Assembly: GCA_026119855.1 (NCBI GenBank)
Contig: JAOWBW010000320.1
Location: 1,054,001-1,118,000, forward strand
Direction of reading: 5' to 3'
DNA length: 64,000 bases
From: Campanula takesimana
Taxonomy: Eukaryota > Streptophyta > Magnoliopsida > Asterales > Campanulaceae
Shown one piece after another: positions 30,841 to 43,100 of this stretch (positions are counted from its first letter, which is position 1; each line of letters begins with the position of its first letter). Position numbers and translations under genes: made by a program. The notes beneath the pieces are model-generated. The model saw only the letters and a list, made by a program, of their open reading frames with translations, made no database searches and had not been told where the DNA came from.

Positions 30841-31173
30841 GATTTGATCGAATTGGAGATTGGTGAATTTGATGTAATCTTGGGAATGGACTGGTTAGCT
30901 GCATACCATGCCCATGTGGATTGTTTTAAGAAGGAGGTTTACTTCAGATTACCGTCTCGAGAAGAGTTTAGGTTCCAAGGCACAAAGCTTAGGACGAAAT
31001 TAGAAATTTTTTTTCGGTGATAAAAGCTTGCAAATTGTCAAGGAAAGGCTGTGATGGATTTTTGGCATGCATTAGCAAGAATGACCAAAAGTTAGTATTG
31101 AATCTTTGTCTGTAATTAGAAATTTTGAGGACGTGTTTCCAGAAAATTTGCCTGGAATACCACCAGAGAAGAG
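30841..31173 (+). pseudogene. pol: Gypsy protease C-terminal remnant
   Basis: Reads DLIELEIGEFDVILGMDWLA, the conserved flap-side block of Gypsy proteases, then VIKACKLSRKGCDGFLACI. The active-site DSGA half is missing upstream, and the frame breaks at least twice before RT. Confidence 0.8.
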
Positions 31174-31800
31174 GTGGGGTTTACTATATACTTGGTACCG
31201 GAAACCGCACCTACATCAAAGACGCCGTATAGAATGGCTCTGATGGAACTTAAGGAATTGAAGGAGCAACTACAAGAGTTATTGGACAAGGGTTTGATTA
31301 GGCTGAGTGTATCACCGTGGGGTGCACCAGTGTTGTTCGTGAAGAAGAAGGATGGGTCAATGAGAATGTGTATCGATTATAGAGAACTGAATCGTGTGAC
31401 GGTAAGGAATCAGTACCCGTTACCAAGGATAGACGATTTGTTTGACCAACTTCGAGGAGCGTGTTACTTTTCGAAAATAGATTTGAGGTCTGGTTATCAT
31501 CAGTTAAGGGTGAGAAAGGAAGATATTGCGAAGATGGCCTTTAGGACAAGGTATGGTCACTATGAGTTTTTAGTAATGCCATTCGGATTGACCAATGTGC
31601 CTGCTGCATTTATGGAATTGATGAATAGGATATTTCAAGAACTTCTGGACAAGTGTGTTATAGTGTTCATTGATGATATCTTAATATATTCAAGGACTAA
31701 GGAGGAACATGAAGAGCATTTGAGGTTAGTGCTGCAAATTTTAAGGGGACAGCAATTATATGCCAAGTTCAAAAGTGCGAATTTTGGTTTTAGAAAGTAG
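31174..31800 (+). pseudogene. pol: Gypsy reverse transcriptase
   Basis: A 208-codon open stretch with YRMALMELKELKEQL, MRMCIDYRELN, FSKIDLRSGYHQLRV, FRTRYGHYEFLVMPFGLTN and the catalytic FIDDILIYS. Catalytic aspartates are present. It ends by frameshift in the block that normally reads KCEFW, at TAG 31798-31800. Confidence 0.9.
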
Positions 31801-32345
31801 CGTTCTTAGGTCATGTAGTATCAAAGGATGGGGTGGCAGTGGACCCAACAAAAATAGAAGCTATCGTGAATTGGGAACGACCCACTACGGTTAGTGAAAT
31901 AAGGAGTTTCTTGGGATTGGCTGGTTATTATAGGAGATTCGTTGAAGGTTTCTATAAGTTATCTGTACCGTTAACAAGGCTGACCCAAAAAGGGACAAAA
32001 TTCGTTTGGTCAGAGAAGTGCGAGAAGAATTTCCAAGAGTTAAAGCAACGATTGGTGTCTACGCCAGTTCTTACATTACCTTCTGGATCGGACGGATTTG
32101 TGATATATAGTGATGCGTCGATTAAAGGATTAGGCTGCGTGTTAATGCAGAATGACAAAGTTATAGCTTACACATCGAGACAATTGAAAGTCCATGAAAA
32201 AAACTATCCGACTCATGATTTGGAGTTAGCTGCGGTAGTTTTTGCATTGAAGATTTGGAGACATTACTTATATGGGACTACGTGTCAGATTTACACGGAC
32301 CATAAGAGCCTTAAGTATATCTTACTAAAAAGGAACTTAATATGA
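31801..32345 (+). pseudogene. pol: Gypsy RT thumb and RNase H
   Basis: Continues with AFLGHVVSKDG, then VDPTKIEAI, FLGLAGYYRRFVEGF and RNase H with YSDASIKGLGCVLMQ, AYTSRQLKVHEKNYP and YTDHKSLKY. It breaks at 32335 where the frame shifts into the next segment. Confidence 0.9.
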
Positions 32346-33015
32346 GGCAAAGGAGATGGCTTGAATTATTAAAGGACTATGATTTTGAAATTCTATACCA
32401 TCCTGGGAAGGCCAATAAGGTGGCAGACACGCTAAGTAGGAAGAATCATGGAACCCTAACGACGTTAAAACCTAAGGAGGTAAGCGCATGGAACCGTATC
32501 GAAGTGTTAGGTATGAAAGTAAGAGTTCAAGGGTATATGGCACATTTTAGTGTACATCCTACGCTTTTGGACAGAATCAAAACGGCACAAGCAACTGATG
32601 AGGAAGTTAGCAAGATACGTGCAAATATAGTGGAAGGTAAAGGGAAAGACTTTCGTGTAGGAGAACATGGGATTGTGAGGTACCAATCAAGGATTTGGGT
32701 GCCAAGCAATGAGGACATCAAAAGAGAGATTCTGAATGAAGCCCACTATTCGAGGTTTTCTGTACATCCGGGAAGTACAAAGATGTATAGAGATTTGAGG
32801 GAATCATATTGGTGGAACCACATGAAGGGGGATGTGGCGGAATTTGCGTCAAGATGTTTAGTGTGTCAGCAAGTGAAAAGTGAGCATCAAAGGCCTGCTG
32901 GACTACTACAGTCGTTACCTATTCCCGAATGGAAGTGGGAACACATAGCAATGGACCTAGTGGTTGGATTACCAAAGACGTTGAAGGGATATAACGCAAT
33001 TTGGGTCATTGTGGA
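32342..33015 (+). pseudogene. pol: Gypsy RNase H end and integrase finger
   Basis: RQRRWLELLKDYDFEILYHPGKANKVADTLSRK ends RNase H. The integrase finger shows HPGSTKMYRDL and CLVCQQVKSEHQ (HHCC type), then WEHIAMDLVVGLP with the first catalytic Asp. A one-base deletion follows at about 33016. Confidence 0.88.
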
Positions 33016-33447
33016 AGACTCACAAAATCGGCCCATTTTCTGGTAATCAAGGTGACGGATTCCCTAGAAAAGATGGCTAAGTTATACATTGATGAGATTG
33101 TAAGGTTGCATGGAATACCAGTTTCAATAGTGTCAGATCGAGATGCAAGGTTCACATCGAAATTTTGGAAAAGTCTGCAACAAGCATTGGGGACAGAGTT
33201 GACAATGAGTACAGCTTTTCACCCGCAGACCGATGGGCAGTCAGAGAGAACTATTCAGACATTGGTGGTTATGATAAGAGCTACATCGTTAGATTGGCAA
33301 GGGACTTGGGATGAACATTTGCCATTGGTGGAGTTCGCGTATAACAATAGTTCCCATACTAGTATCGGAATGGCACCGTACGAAGCATTATATGGACGAA
33401 AGTGTAGATCACCGACTTGTTGGGACAAAGTAGGTGAAAGGAGTTGA
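33016..33447 (+). pseudogene. pol: Gypsy integrase core
   Basis: Contains SDRDARFTS (second Asp) and FHPQTDGQSERTIQTL (catalytic Glu), then YNNSSHTSIGMAPYEALYGR. The frame is lost at TGA 33445-33447. Confidence 0.9.
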
Positions 33448-33991
33448 CTGGACCAGAAATTGTCCAAGTGACGGCGGATAAAGTACAGCAGATACGAAAT
33501 TGGCTTTTGACCGCTCAGAGTAGACAGAAATCCTATGCCGATCGTAGGAGGCGTGATTTAGAATTCTAGATAGGGGATAGAGTGTTTTTGAAAATCTCGC
33601 CAACTAAAGGAGTTATGAGATTTGGTATTCGCGGGAAGTTAAGCCCGAGGTACATGGGACCATTCGAAATTTTGGAAAGGGTTGGGGCAGTGGCTTATAA
33701 ATTAGCCTTACCACCTGTGCTGGCGGGAGTGCATAATGTGTTCCATGTATCGATGTTAAGGAAGTACATTCCCGACCAAGCCATGTGATCGAGTATAAGA
33801 AGCTTAGAGTTCGCGCTGATTTGAGCTATGATGAAAAGCCCATGAAGATTGTTGATCGCAAGGACCAGATTTTGAGGAAAAGAGTAATTCCTTATGTGAA
33901 GGTGCAATGGAGCAACCACACTGAAAGAGAAGCTACGTGGGAACTCGAAAGCGAAATGCGAGAGACGTATCCCGATTTATTTTCAGAATAA
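33448..33991 (+). pseudogene. pol: Gypsy integrase C-terminus and chromodomain-like tail
   Basis: Reads GDRVFLKISPTKGVMRFG, then KLSPRYMGPFEIL and HNVFHVSMLRKYIPD, the Gypsy GPY/F module. After another frame change come VKVQWSNHTEREATWELE and YPDLF, matching the C-terminal tail of chromovirus-like integrases thought to guide integration. Confidence 0.85.
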
Positions 33992-34020
33992 CGTGCGGTT
34001 GGTTTGGAGGACCAAACCCT

Positions 34021-34036
34021 TTTAGGGAGGTAAGAA
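34021..34036 (+). other. Polypurine tract of the Gypsy element
   Basis: TTTAGGGAGGTAAGAA directly precedes the right LTR. Confidence 0.75.
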
Positions 34037-36630
34037 TGTAATACCCGGTTTAGTGGGAGTAAATTTTATTTATTTTAAAAACTCTCTTAAATCGTTCTGG
34101 GCCCAATTAATTAAGAATTGTGTTGGACTTAAACCCGAGCCCAAATAAATTAAAACCCATTAGGTTTGGGTAATCCCTTTATTTAGGGAAATTGGAAACC
34201 CTAAAATATATATACTCTCCTAATTACCCTAGCATTACTATTACTCACAAAAGAAAGAAAAGAAAGACGGGAGAGCAGAGAGGAGGCGCGAGAGAGAGAG
34301 GAAGAAGGAAGAAGGAAGAAGAGAAAGAAAGAGAAGGGAGTTCGATCAAGGTAAAATCCCACTCCCTAAGTTTGAATCTTTTGTATTATTTTGGTTTAGT
34401 GAATTGGGGAATATTGAATTAAAACCCTAACCCTAATGATGAACTAGGGTTTATATGATTGATAATTGAGGAGAAAGTTTGTAAGATTGAGTTAATGAAA
34501 AAGATGAAGTGTGTGTGTGTGTGTCTGTGCGTGAAGTGTGTGTGTGTCCAGTGTGTGTGTGTGCGTTATATATGTGCTGAGTGTGTGTGCGTTATGTATA
34601 TGCTGTGTGTGTGTGTTTTATTTTTACAGTGTGTGTGTGTGTGTTTTAAAGGTGAAAACAGTGTGTGTATGGGGCTGTGAATAGTAACTAGTGCAGTGAA
34701 TAGTAAAGCTATGAATAGTATTTGGTGAATATAATGAAACCCTAGGGGTATTTTGGTAAACCTAAAAGGGTATTTTGGGAATAAATATAATGGGAAGTAC
34801 AAACCCTAGTATGGATAGTTACCTAAAGGAGTTAAAAAGAATGAACTCATAAGGTTAACCAAGGTAAAATAAAGTATAATGGGGACGGAGAATTTAAGTA
34901 ATTCATGTTCCTAAGAAAGTATTATTTGCGTGTTTGTAGATTGTGCACGTGATATTGCAAAGGAAAATAACGCGAGCTAAGGTAAGGGATTACGTTCCTT
35001 AGTTCTTGATGTTTCAATCCTTTAATGTAGGATTTCTTATATTCTTTCAAGAGTAGTTACTAAGTGGCAGTAACTAGGAGTGTTCACGGTCCGGTCCGGT
35101 TTTTTGCTAAAATTTTGTGAAACCGGGACCGAACCAATTATGCGGTTCTATAAAAATTTAGAACCAGGACCAGACCAATACATTCCGAAACCGTTGTTAT
35201 TGGTCCAGTCCTATTGGTCCGGTTCTATGGTTCTCCTATAAACATTTATTTCCCCTCAAGAATGCATCTTGATTAGCAAAAAACAAAAATAATTAATCAT
35301 AATGGTCTCAACAAAACAAAAAATCTTGGCTTGATAAACAAGAACAGTGACTTCAATCTATACAAAACATAAAAAGCTTACTGGGAAATGATTAAGACAG
35401 TGACTTCAATCTATTACAAAACATAAAATCTTAGTCTGGATAAGCAAAAACAATGAAGCGTATGCAACAGTGCACCTGCAACAACAAAAAAAAAAAAAAA
35501 AACAATGGCACCTTCACGCTTCAACCATAAAAATTTGCCCCTTCAAGTCTTAACCATAATAAGATATGACATTAGAAGAAAATAAGACAAATTAAAGCAC
35601 TACAGTACTGCCGTATTATCATATTAGTAATATTGTAATAATATATCTATAGTATTATAATTGTATATATGTTATGATTGGTCCGGGCCGGTCCGGGCCA
35701 GAACCATAAAAATATTTATCAAAACCAGGACCGAATTATAAGAATTTGAAACCATAACCAAACCAATACTATGAAACCGGTCCCGTTTTTATTGGTCTGG
35801 TCTGGTTCTATTGGTCCGGTCCGGTTCTGTATTTTTTATGCACAGCCCTAGCAGTAACATTTTGAATTCTTAAAAGTTGTGAACGTCTTTTGAATATTCT
35901 TGCCCTTGATGTGTTTTGTTCAATGAGTACCGAACACTAAATGAAAACTTCGCTATATCAAGTTGCAGGTATAGACGTTAGCTCTGTCTTTAATGTAAAG
36001 GACTTAGCAAAGCGTGGTCTAGTTTTTAATGTAAAGAACTTAGACATTTGTGCTGCTTATTGAAGCGGTTAGATTATCATGATAAATCTTAATAAGGGGA
36101 TGTCCTAAAGGGTAGGCCCTCTTATCGCACCTGAAATGATGACGTTATCTTGGAATTGACGGATTTGGTAAAATGTGCCACATTCTTTGGAAATATAATT
36201 GTATTAACTGTCTTGAAGTTATCAGTTACATAATGATTTTATAAAAACCTATCTTTGAAATGTTTCGTTCTTCCGGTCATCTCCCCTTAGTACCCGGAGA
36301 GATCCCGTATGAACTTACTGAGCATTATTCGCTCACCCCTTCCATAATTACTGTTCTTCAGGTAATAAGTAGGTGAAGGATTTCAAAGGACGAGAAGAAC
36401 GTTGTTAAAGTGAAATTCGAAGATCATTGATGACGAGAGGTTTTATGGACGGTGGTTACTAGCCGTTAAGAATTTGAAGGACAATCTAGTGCCGTTTATT
36501 TTTGAATGTTAGTTTATGAACTAGCCGTTGATATTTGAATTATGGTTAAAGACCGTTGTTTCCCGAGTTTGGGGACGGATGTTATTTATTTAAAGGATAT
36601 ATTATTACTCTGAAAATTTGGTATGTTACA
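34037..36630 (+). repeat. 3' LTR of the Gypsy element, with insertion
   Basis: 2594 bp, of which 784 bp are an inserted hAT-like element plus its target duplication. It also lacks about 35 bp present in the left copy near 27810-27845. Substitutions against the left LTR are around 2 percent by eye. Confidence 0.92.
35075..35850. mobile_element. hAT-like non-autonomous element inside the Gypsy LTR
   Basis: Termini TAGGAGTGTTCACGGTCC and ATGCACAGCCCTA are flanked by the perfect 8-bp duplication GCAGTAAC (35067-35074 and 35851-35858). The empty site is visible in the left LTR near 27730. CCGGTCCGG words occur near both ends. No transposase ORF is present. Confidence 0.9.
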
Positions 36631-36635
36631 AGAAC

Positions 36636-37070
36636 AAATGCAAACCAACAAGAAAAATGGTCACAATATCAGCTTGAGCATTTCAATAGTCAATCAAAAT
36701 TTCCCCAGCAGTTGGGTGCATAGCGGGAGCAACACAAACTGCATTTTCACTTCCCTAATACCCACGGAAACATCATTCTGTCTATCCAACAACTTTGTAC
36801 ATCGAAACTAAAATCAGTTGGCACTCAACCTTTCTAACTACAATATCTCAAATGCAATCTATCATGATTCCTTTTCTGCATTCCCTTTTTTTTTCGGTCA
36901 CTCTTCCTGATGTATAGTATTTTGATTTCGCATATTTCACATGCACTCTAAAACTATGTTTGGGGACAGTAGAATGGAATGGAGGGGAGGGGAGGGAGGG
37001 AGAAAGAGAAAAGCAAAACAATCAAAAGAAAGAAGGATATAATCCTTGTCACTTGTCAGTATAAAAGATG
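36636..37070. other. 3' flank of the kinase gene
   Basis: Unique DNA between the Gypsy target duplication and the kinase stop codon, presumably holding the 3' untranslated region on the minus strand. A purine-rich GGGGAGGGGAGGG lies near 36984. Confidence 0.5.
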
Positions 37071-37127
37071 TCACGGATGTTTTAGGTGAACATGATTAGT
37101 TGATATCTGGTGCATCCCTGATTCTTC
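37071..37127 (-). CDS. Kinase gene last exon
   Basis: 19 codons to TGA (37071-37073) after acceptor ATTGCAG: EESGMHQISTNHVHLKHP. This short tail is not conserved in the family. Reading through the donor at 37204-37205 would give an alternative end, so this exon is less certain. Confidence 0.65.
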   Translation of the reverse strand, partial: EESGMHQISTNHVHLKHP

Positions 37128-40100
37128 CTGCAATATGTACACAAGCTTAAAAATGAGCATTATAAGCGTACGCGAGAACAATCCATTATGAAGTATGGAA
37201 TCTACCTCTACTTTCTGAAGCAATTCTTCAAGTTCAATTCTTATCTGAGAAAAGGAAGGCCGGTTGTCAGGAGCAGTATCCCAACATCTCTGCATCAAGT
37301 CCAACAGCTTGGGGTGCATATTCGGTGGGATCTCTGGACGGATGTTCTACAGTAAAAAGAGAAAAAAGAATGAAATCAGCAGCTGCATCGAGAATATTTG
37401 TATCTTGATGGTATCAATCAAATTTTAATTCCTCGGCAACCAAGCAAAAACAGTTATGTTTATCGGGAATGCATATCAACCACAGGCCTCCAAATTGTGA
37501 CTTCCGATACTTCAGAGTTACAAAAAGTTGAACATAAGCATCATTACCATACTGGCGAACTTAAATTTTTGTGTTATATCACAGACAAATCAAATGGAAC
37601 CTAGTCCACTCGTTCCAGTATTTTACGACTCCGTAGTAGATGAAATTAGTATCAAGGATATTAAAAAATCCTTCTATATTTACAATTGTATATTTCTTAG
37701 AGATTGTATTATTTACTTTCCTATTAGGATTATTATTGCATAGTTTATAGTTTCCTTATAGCTTGGGAAGTACTCCACCCTCTTGTATAAATATCCTACT
37801 CTCATGATTGACAATATTTGAGTCTTTCATACTATTCTTCTCTTCCTTGTATGATTGACTTCGTCTCTCTCCCTATTCTATTATGGTATCAGAGCTTCTA
37901 TAGAGCTTCTATTCTATCTTGGTATCAGAGCAATGATCCATAATGCTCTATTCTCCGCCCAAACCTTTCCCAACCTCGGCCACGCATCCCCAACTATCGA
38001 TGCATGGTACTTTCTCCATGTAACATGTCCTTACAACTGTGGCCACACCCATACCCACAACCGCTCACACAACAGAACCCACAACTCCTTCTCTCCCACA
38101 AACTTTCTGCCTACCGCAAACCCTAACCCCTCTATCCTTTTGGTACTTCAGCCTTCCTTAATAAATCCAAAACCCCATCGTCGATGAAACGTAAAATAAC
38201 CCAAAACCCATTCGTTGATGAGACGTAAAATTATAGTCGATGAGACGTAAAATCGTCGTTGAGACAGTCATTGGAACGTAAAATAGACTTGCGAGGTGGT
38301 TCCAACGTCATGTAAACGTCATTGCGACGTAAAGTAAACATCATTGCAACGTAAAATCGTCTTGCAAAGTGGTTGGGACGTAAAATCAATCTCACACGTG
38401 AGGGGTGCAACCCCTACTTGTACAAGTTGACATACAAGGTGACAACACGTGTTCGACCATTCACCTTCTTGCTAGAAGCCCGGTTCATCTCATAACGTTT
38501 CAAGATTGGACCTATCCAAGGATCGTCCATCTTGCGGGGGCATATTAAGGATATTAAAGAATCCTTCTATGATTACAATTGTATAATTCTTAGAAATTGT
38601 ATGTATTTACTTTCCTCCTATTAGGATTATTATTGTATAGTTTATAGTTTCCTTATGTATCTAGAATAGCTTGGGAAGTACTTCACCCTCTTGTATAAAT
38701 ATCCTACTCTTGTGATTAATAATATTTGAGTCATCCTTTAACATCTTACCACTAATGATAAATGTGATTCATGCTCAAGTACAGTTGTTTCGCTTCAGGG
38801 GTCTTTTCCAAATTAGACTCGCCTGATGCCATGTGTAATTGATTGATATTGTACCAATTTTATTTATACACAGCTCCTTAAATCCATTGATTAATAAATT
38901 TCCACTAAACTCCCCTTTCAATTGTTTTGTTGTAAGCATCATTAAACAATTTTTCTAGCCTATACACCACAAGATGTCCAATGAACCGCAATATTTCAAA
39001 TAAGACTTGCATGTATTCCTAAATCCTTCCAGGCCTCCATCTTAAACCTTGGAACAGTTTAATTTCTGAATCCTTCCATCTCAAGTTTCTCAAACATTAT
39101 TATGTCCCCTACGGCTTTCCTTACGTCCTTAACTTTTTGATTTCTGGGGAAAAGAAAGTCTTTGAAATATAACAAGCTTGAACTTAACAGATCTGAGTTG
39201 TTTGTCAAATATTAACAACGAAAAATTGCCAGAATTCAGTTTTAGCTAAAATTAGCAAGATCCAGGGCCGGCCCTAAGGGTAGGCAGAGGAAGCCGCCGC
39301 TTAGGGCCCCAAGAATATGGGTAAATTTAGGGCCCCAAATTTATTAGTTAATGTACTCCCTCCGTCCCATTTTAAGAGTCAAAATTTTCCTAAAAGGGTG
39401 TCCCATTTTAAGAGTCAAAATCCTAAAATGAAAGTGGGTCCTACATGTCATACTCACAACAATTATCCACCAACTCTTCTCTACCCCACTTCCTCTCTCC
39501 TATCAAACTATCAACACTCACAACACATCACATTTTTCTTAATTCTTGAACCCACCCATTTTTTGACTCTTAAAATGGGACAGAGGGAGTATATATTAAA
39601 AACTTAGCACAATTGTTGAATTAGTATACTCCCTCTGTCCCAGACCAATGAGCACAGTTTGACTTTTTTGGTCAACTGAGTCAATCTTTGACCATAATTT
39701 TATGAATATCTAAATATCTCTATGAAATTCTACAAATTGTTATTGTTTCACTATTAGAAATACTATCATTAACAATTTTTAGAATTGTATAGAGATATCT
39801 AGATATTCATAAAATTATGGTCAAAGATTGACCCAGTTGACCAAAAAAGTCAAACTGTGCCCATTGGTCTGGGACGGAGGGAGTATGTTGTACCAGTGGA
39901 TAGGGTGGGGCAATAAAATCCTTTTGCCACAACCAAGTCAGGTTCGAATCCTGCACATGGATGTTTGTGTTTTCATTTTTTGTTTCTTTCTTCAACATTT
40001 ATTTCATTCTTTCTTTCTTTCTTCCCCTAACATTTATTTCAAATTTTGTTTAAGCTTCTTGATAGTATATTTCTTTAATTCTTGATTGGTTTTTTCACGT

Positions 40101-43100
40101 AGCATTTTTAATTTATTTTTTTTTGTTATCTTCGCAACATTATTTTTTAATTTTATTGCTTTCTTCTTTTATTATACTCCAATATGTCTTTCAGTTTCTT
40201 TAAAATAATTACTGCAATTATATTTTATTTTAAAAAAATTGTTGTTTGCAATTATCTCGATATCAAAAATGTTAACTTTACCCAATTATTGTTTAGCATA
40301 TTATTGTTAAGGTATTAGGATTTAATGTGTTTTTGTTTTGTTTGAACTAAAAAATTGAGGGCCTCAAGAAAGTTCGCTTTGGGCCCCAAATTTTACAGGA
40401 CCGACCCTGGCAAGATCGACACTCCAAACAAATGACAAGCGAACAACTACAAGGACAAATATAAGACTAAATGGATTCCATTAGCTTACACATAATTAGA
40501 AAGCTCATATGTAAAGGGACATGCGATCAAGTGACATTGGCTTCTGCAAAGCACTTATTGCCGTTTATGTTTGTGCCTAGTGCATTTACTCATGATAATT
40601 GCTTAGGAAAAATATGCGATTGTTTATGTAAAAGTACTAGCCCTATGCTGTGATGCTCAGACTCTCCAATTTACCTCGCCGTACCCGTGTGGACACGACA
40701 CGTATGTGTGTGTGAGTGGGTGTGGCTATTTTACACTAAACTTGGTGTAAAATCTTAAAATGTTAGAGAATCCGACACTCGGATCCGTATCTGAGTCAAA
40801 CACTCGTACCCGAGTCCGAGCATCATAGGCCCTATGTAACCAAGAAGGTTATCTACAAGTATTCAAAGATTGTATCATAGGTGAGCAGTTTACAAGCACC
40901 ATCAAAACTTGTAAATCCTAAATGGAATGAAACAATCTAAAGATACCTAATTTCGAAGATCAACGCAATGGAGGTTAAAGAATATCAGCCTTCTAAATTT
41001 CCAAGCCAAAGTAGCAATCTTAGAATTCTAAAAATGTATCCAATAATTGAAACATCAAATTGGCAATCATATACAAAAGACAACTTGAAGTGAATTTGCC
41101 CTGGTCTAATGGACACTCTTATCTCTACAAGTACTAAGCTAATTTAACCATCTAAATTATGCAGATACATTATACAGTAAAGAGAAAGGACATTATAATT
41201 AAACGTAACCGTGTTGGTGTACTGGATCACAAATAACAAACAGTTATCTATAAAGCATACACAGGTCATTTTAATCTTATGGTAGGAGATAATCAGTCAA
41301 AGATGTTTATATGCTACTCCATCCGTTCCTTCGATGCAAAGAGTCCACTTAAATGCAACCTACATCCTCCAGAATCTTTTAACTTTGGCCTCCACATGTA
41401 ATATAACCATCTTGAAAACTCTCAATCAAATTTTTAACTACGAGTAACTTCTTGGATACTAATCTATCCCTCCATTACAAGAATTTAAGGACTCTTTGGG
41501 CAGAATAGAGAATTTTGAACAATTGTACATAGAGAGAAGCTTACCTTTCTAGTCACTCCCAATGCTGCTTGAAGCGGCGTCATGGTATCATATGGAACCT
41601 ACAACATCATTACGTTTTAGTATATATCTTTACAATGGTACTCTGCTTTTTTAAAGTTGGAGAGCTTGATATAGATTTTTTTTTCCTTAAAATGAACTTA
41701 AAGAAGAGTATCAGGCATTCAGGCCACATAAAACAACAGTAATTACCTTGGCTGTAACGAGCTCCCAAAGAACAATTGCAAAACTGAATATATCTGCTCT
41801 CTGATCATATTGCTGATTATTCAAAATCTAGATAATGACCAAAACAAGAAAAGGATTAACAAAATGAGATTATTTTAAAATTTTCATTTGACACGAGAGG
41901 CAAATCTTGATTAGCATTGAACCACATAACTCACAAAAGTATCAATACATCCAAAAAATACGGATAAAAAAGGAGGCTTCACTGGGAAAATGTGCCAATT
42001 TCTCATAGTTACCTTCATAATAATAAATACACGTTCAGAGAGTTAAAACTAATATAGGATCAGTTCATACTAATAAATACACTTTCAGAGAGTTAAAACT
42101 AATATAAGATCAGAATAGACTCTGCACTACTGTTGTCAATAGATAAGGAACTTGAAAAGATGCAAGGACTACGTGCTAAAAGAGGTTAAGTTCATAAGTC
42201 ACATTTGCTCAAGCATGAAACTAGGGGTGCCAATGGTTTCCATGAGCGTTATCCATAAAAAATTCAGCATGCATTAAGCAAATGTGCATTGAAAAATAGT
42301 CCAAAGTATGGTAAATCTTAATGGGTAACTGATGTGGCGGATTTTGTATATATTATTTCCCTTATTTTCTTATGTATTTTCATTCATTTTGATGTACTTA
42401 GACTAGTTTTGATGTATTTGGGGCATTATTTACCATTTGGGCTTTATTGTAATCCGGGGGTAGAATAATCGTTTTTATTTATTATTTTTCCGGATGTAAT
42501 TTTTTGGTGAGCTTCAAAGTCATGCTCGAGGATCAAGGCAAAGTCAAAGTCAAGGCAAAGTCGAAGTCAACTGAAGCGGAGGAGTATAGGATGAAGCTGC
42601 AATTTCTTGAAGTTGAAGTACTGTTTCGCATTGTTGAAAAGTCCAGGGTTTGCTGTGAAGAATTAAAAGACTGCAGGGACCAAACTGCAAATAACTAAAA
42701 CTCCAGGGACTGTAATGCAAATTGTGAAAGTTGCCTCCGTAAATCCGTACGTGAAGCAGCAGTGGTCTTGTTGATGAATTGATTTTTTATTTTTTATTTT
42801 CTTTTTATTTATTATTCCTTTTCATTATCCTTCAGGGATTTTTTAATTAGAAAATAGTGATTATTAGTGGGGGAATTAGATTAGATTAGGATTCATTCTC
42901 TTTGGACTTTTGAATACTACGTACTCTTTTCTCTCTGGAGCTTTTTGTAACCCTTTCATGGAGAACTAACTCCATTGCTTTGGATTGAAAGCTTGAACCT
43001 ACTTTAATTCAATTAAGGTAATTTTCTTATTCTCTTGTTTGATCTATTCATAATTTTGCTTGTTCCGATTTTAGGTTTATAATTAGGGTTTGTGGATTTG

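Larger units (their letters stand above)
26700..36630 (+). mobile_element. Degenerate Ty3/Gypsy LTR retrotransposon (chromovirus/Tekay-like)
   Basis: LTRs begin TGTAATACCCGG and end ATGTTACA. The target duplication AGAAC lies at 26695-26699 and 36631-36635. RT-RNase H before integrase defines Gypsy. Downstream of integrase is a chromodomain-like tail (VKVQWSNHTEREATWE). A normal gag with CCHC is absent; instead there is a coiled-coil AT-hook ORF and a long stem-loop array. Pol has at least five frame breaks. A 776-bp hAT-like element sits in the right LTR. The element ends 440 bp from the stop codon of the kinase gene. Confidence 0.93.
39263..40409. mobile_element. hAT-like element with two nested Stowaways
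   Basis: Ends CAGGGCCGGCCCTAAGG and AGGACCGACCCTG are near inverted repeats, flanked by the perfect 8-bp duplication GCAAGATC (39255-39262 and 40410-40417). GGGCCCC blocks flank the interior. No transposase is recognised. It lies in the kinase intron between exons 12 and 13. Confidence 0.88.

Noticed and set aside
37855..38187. 110-residue ORF in the TRIM
   Set aside because: It crosses the LTR end and primer site and is His/Thr/Asn-rich low complexity, so not a gene.
39889..39962. Functional tRNA gene
   Set aside because: A- and B-box-like words are present, but no paired acceptor stem or anticodon arm could be drawn, so it is kept only as a tRNA-like relic.
42504..42698. 64-residue ORF repeated at 48386-48580
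   Set aside because: Lies in both LTRs of the gag-only element; most likely incidental LTR sequence rather than a gene.
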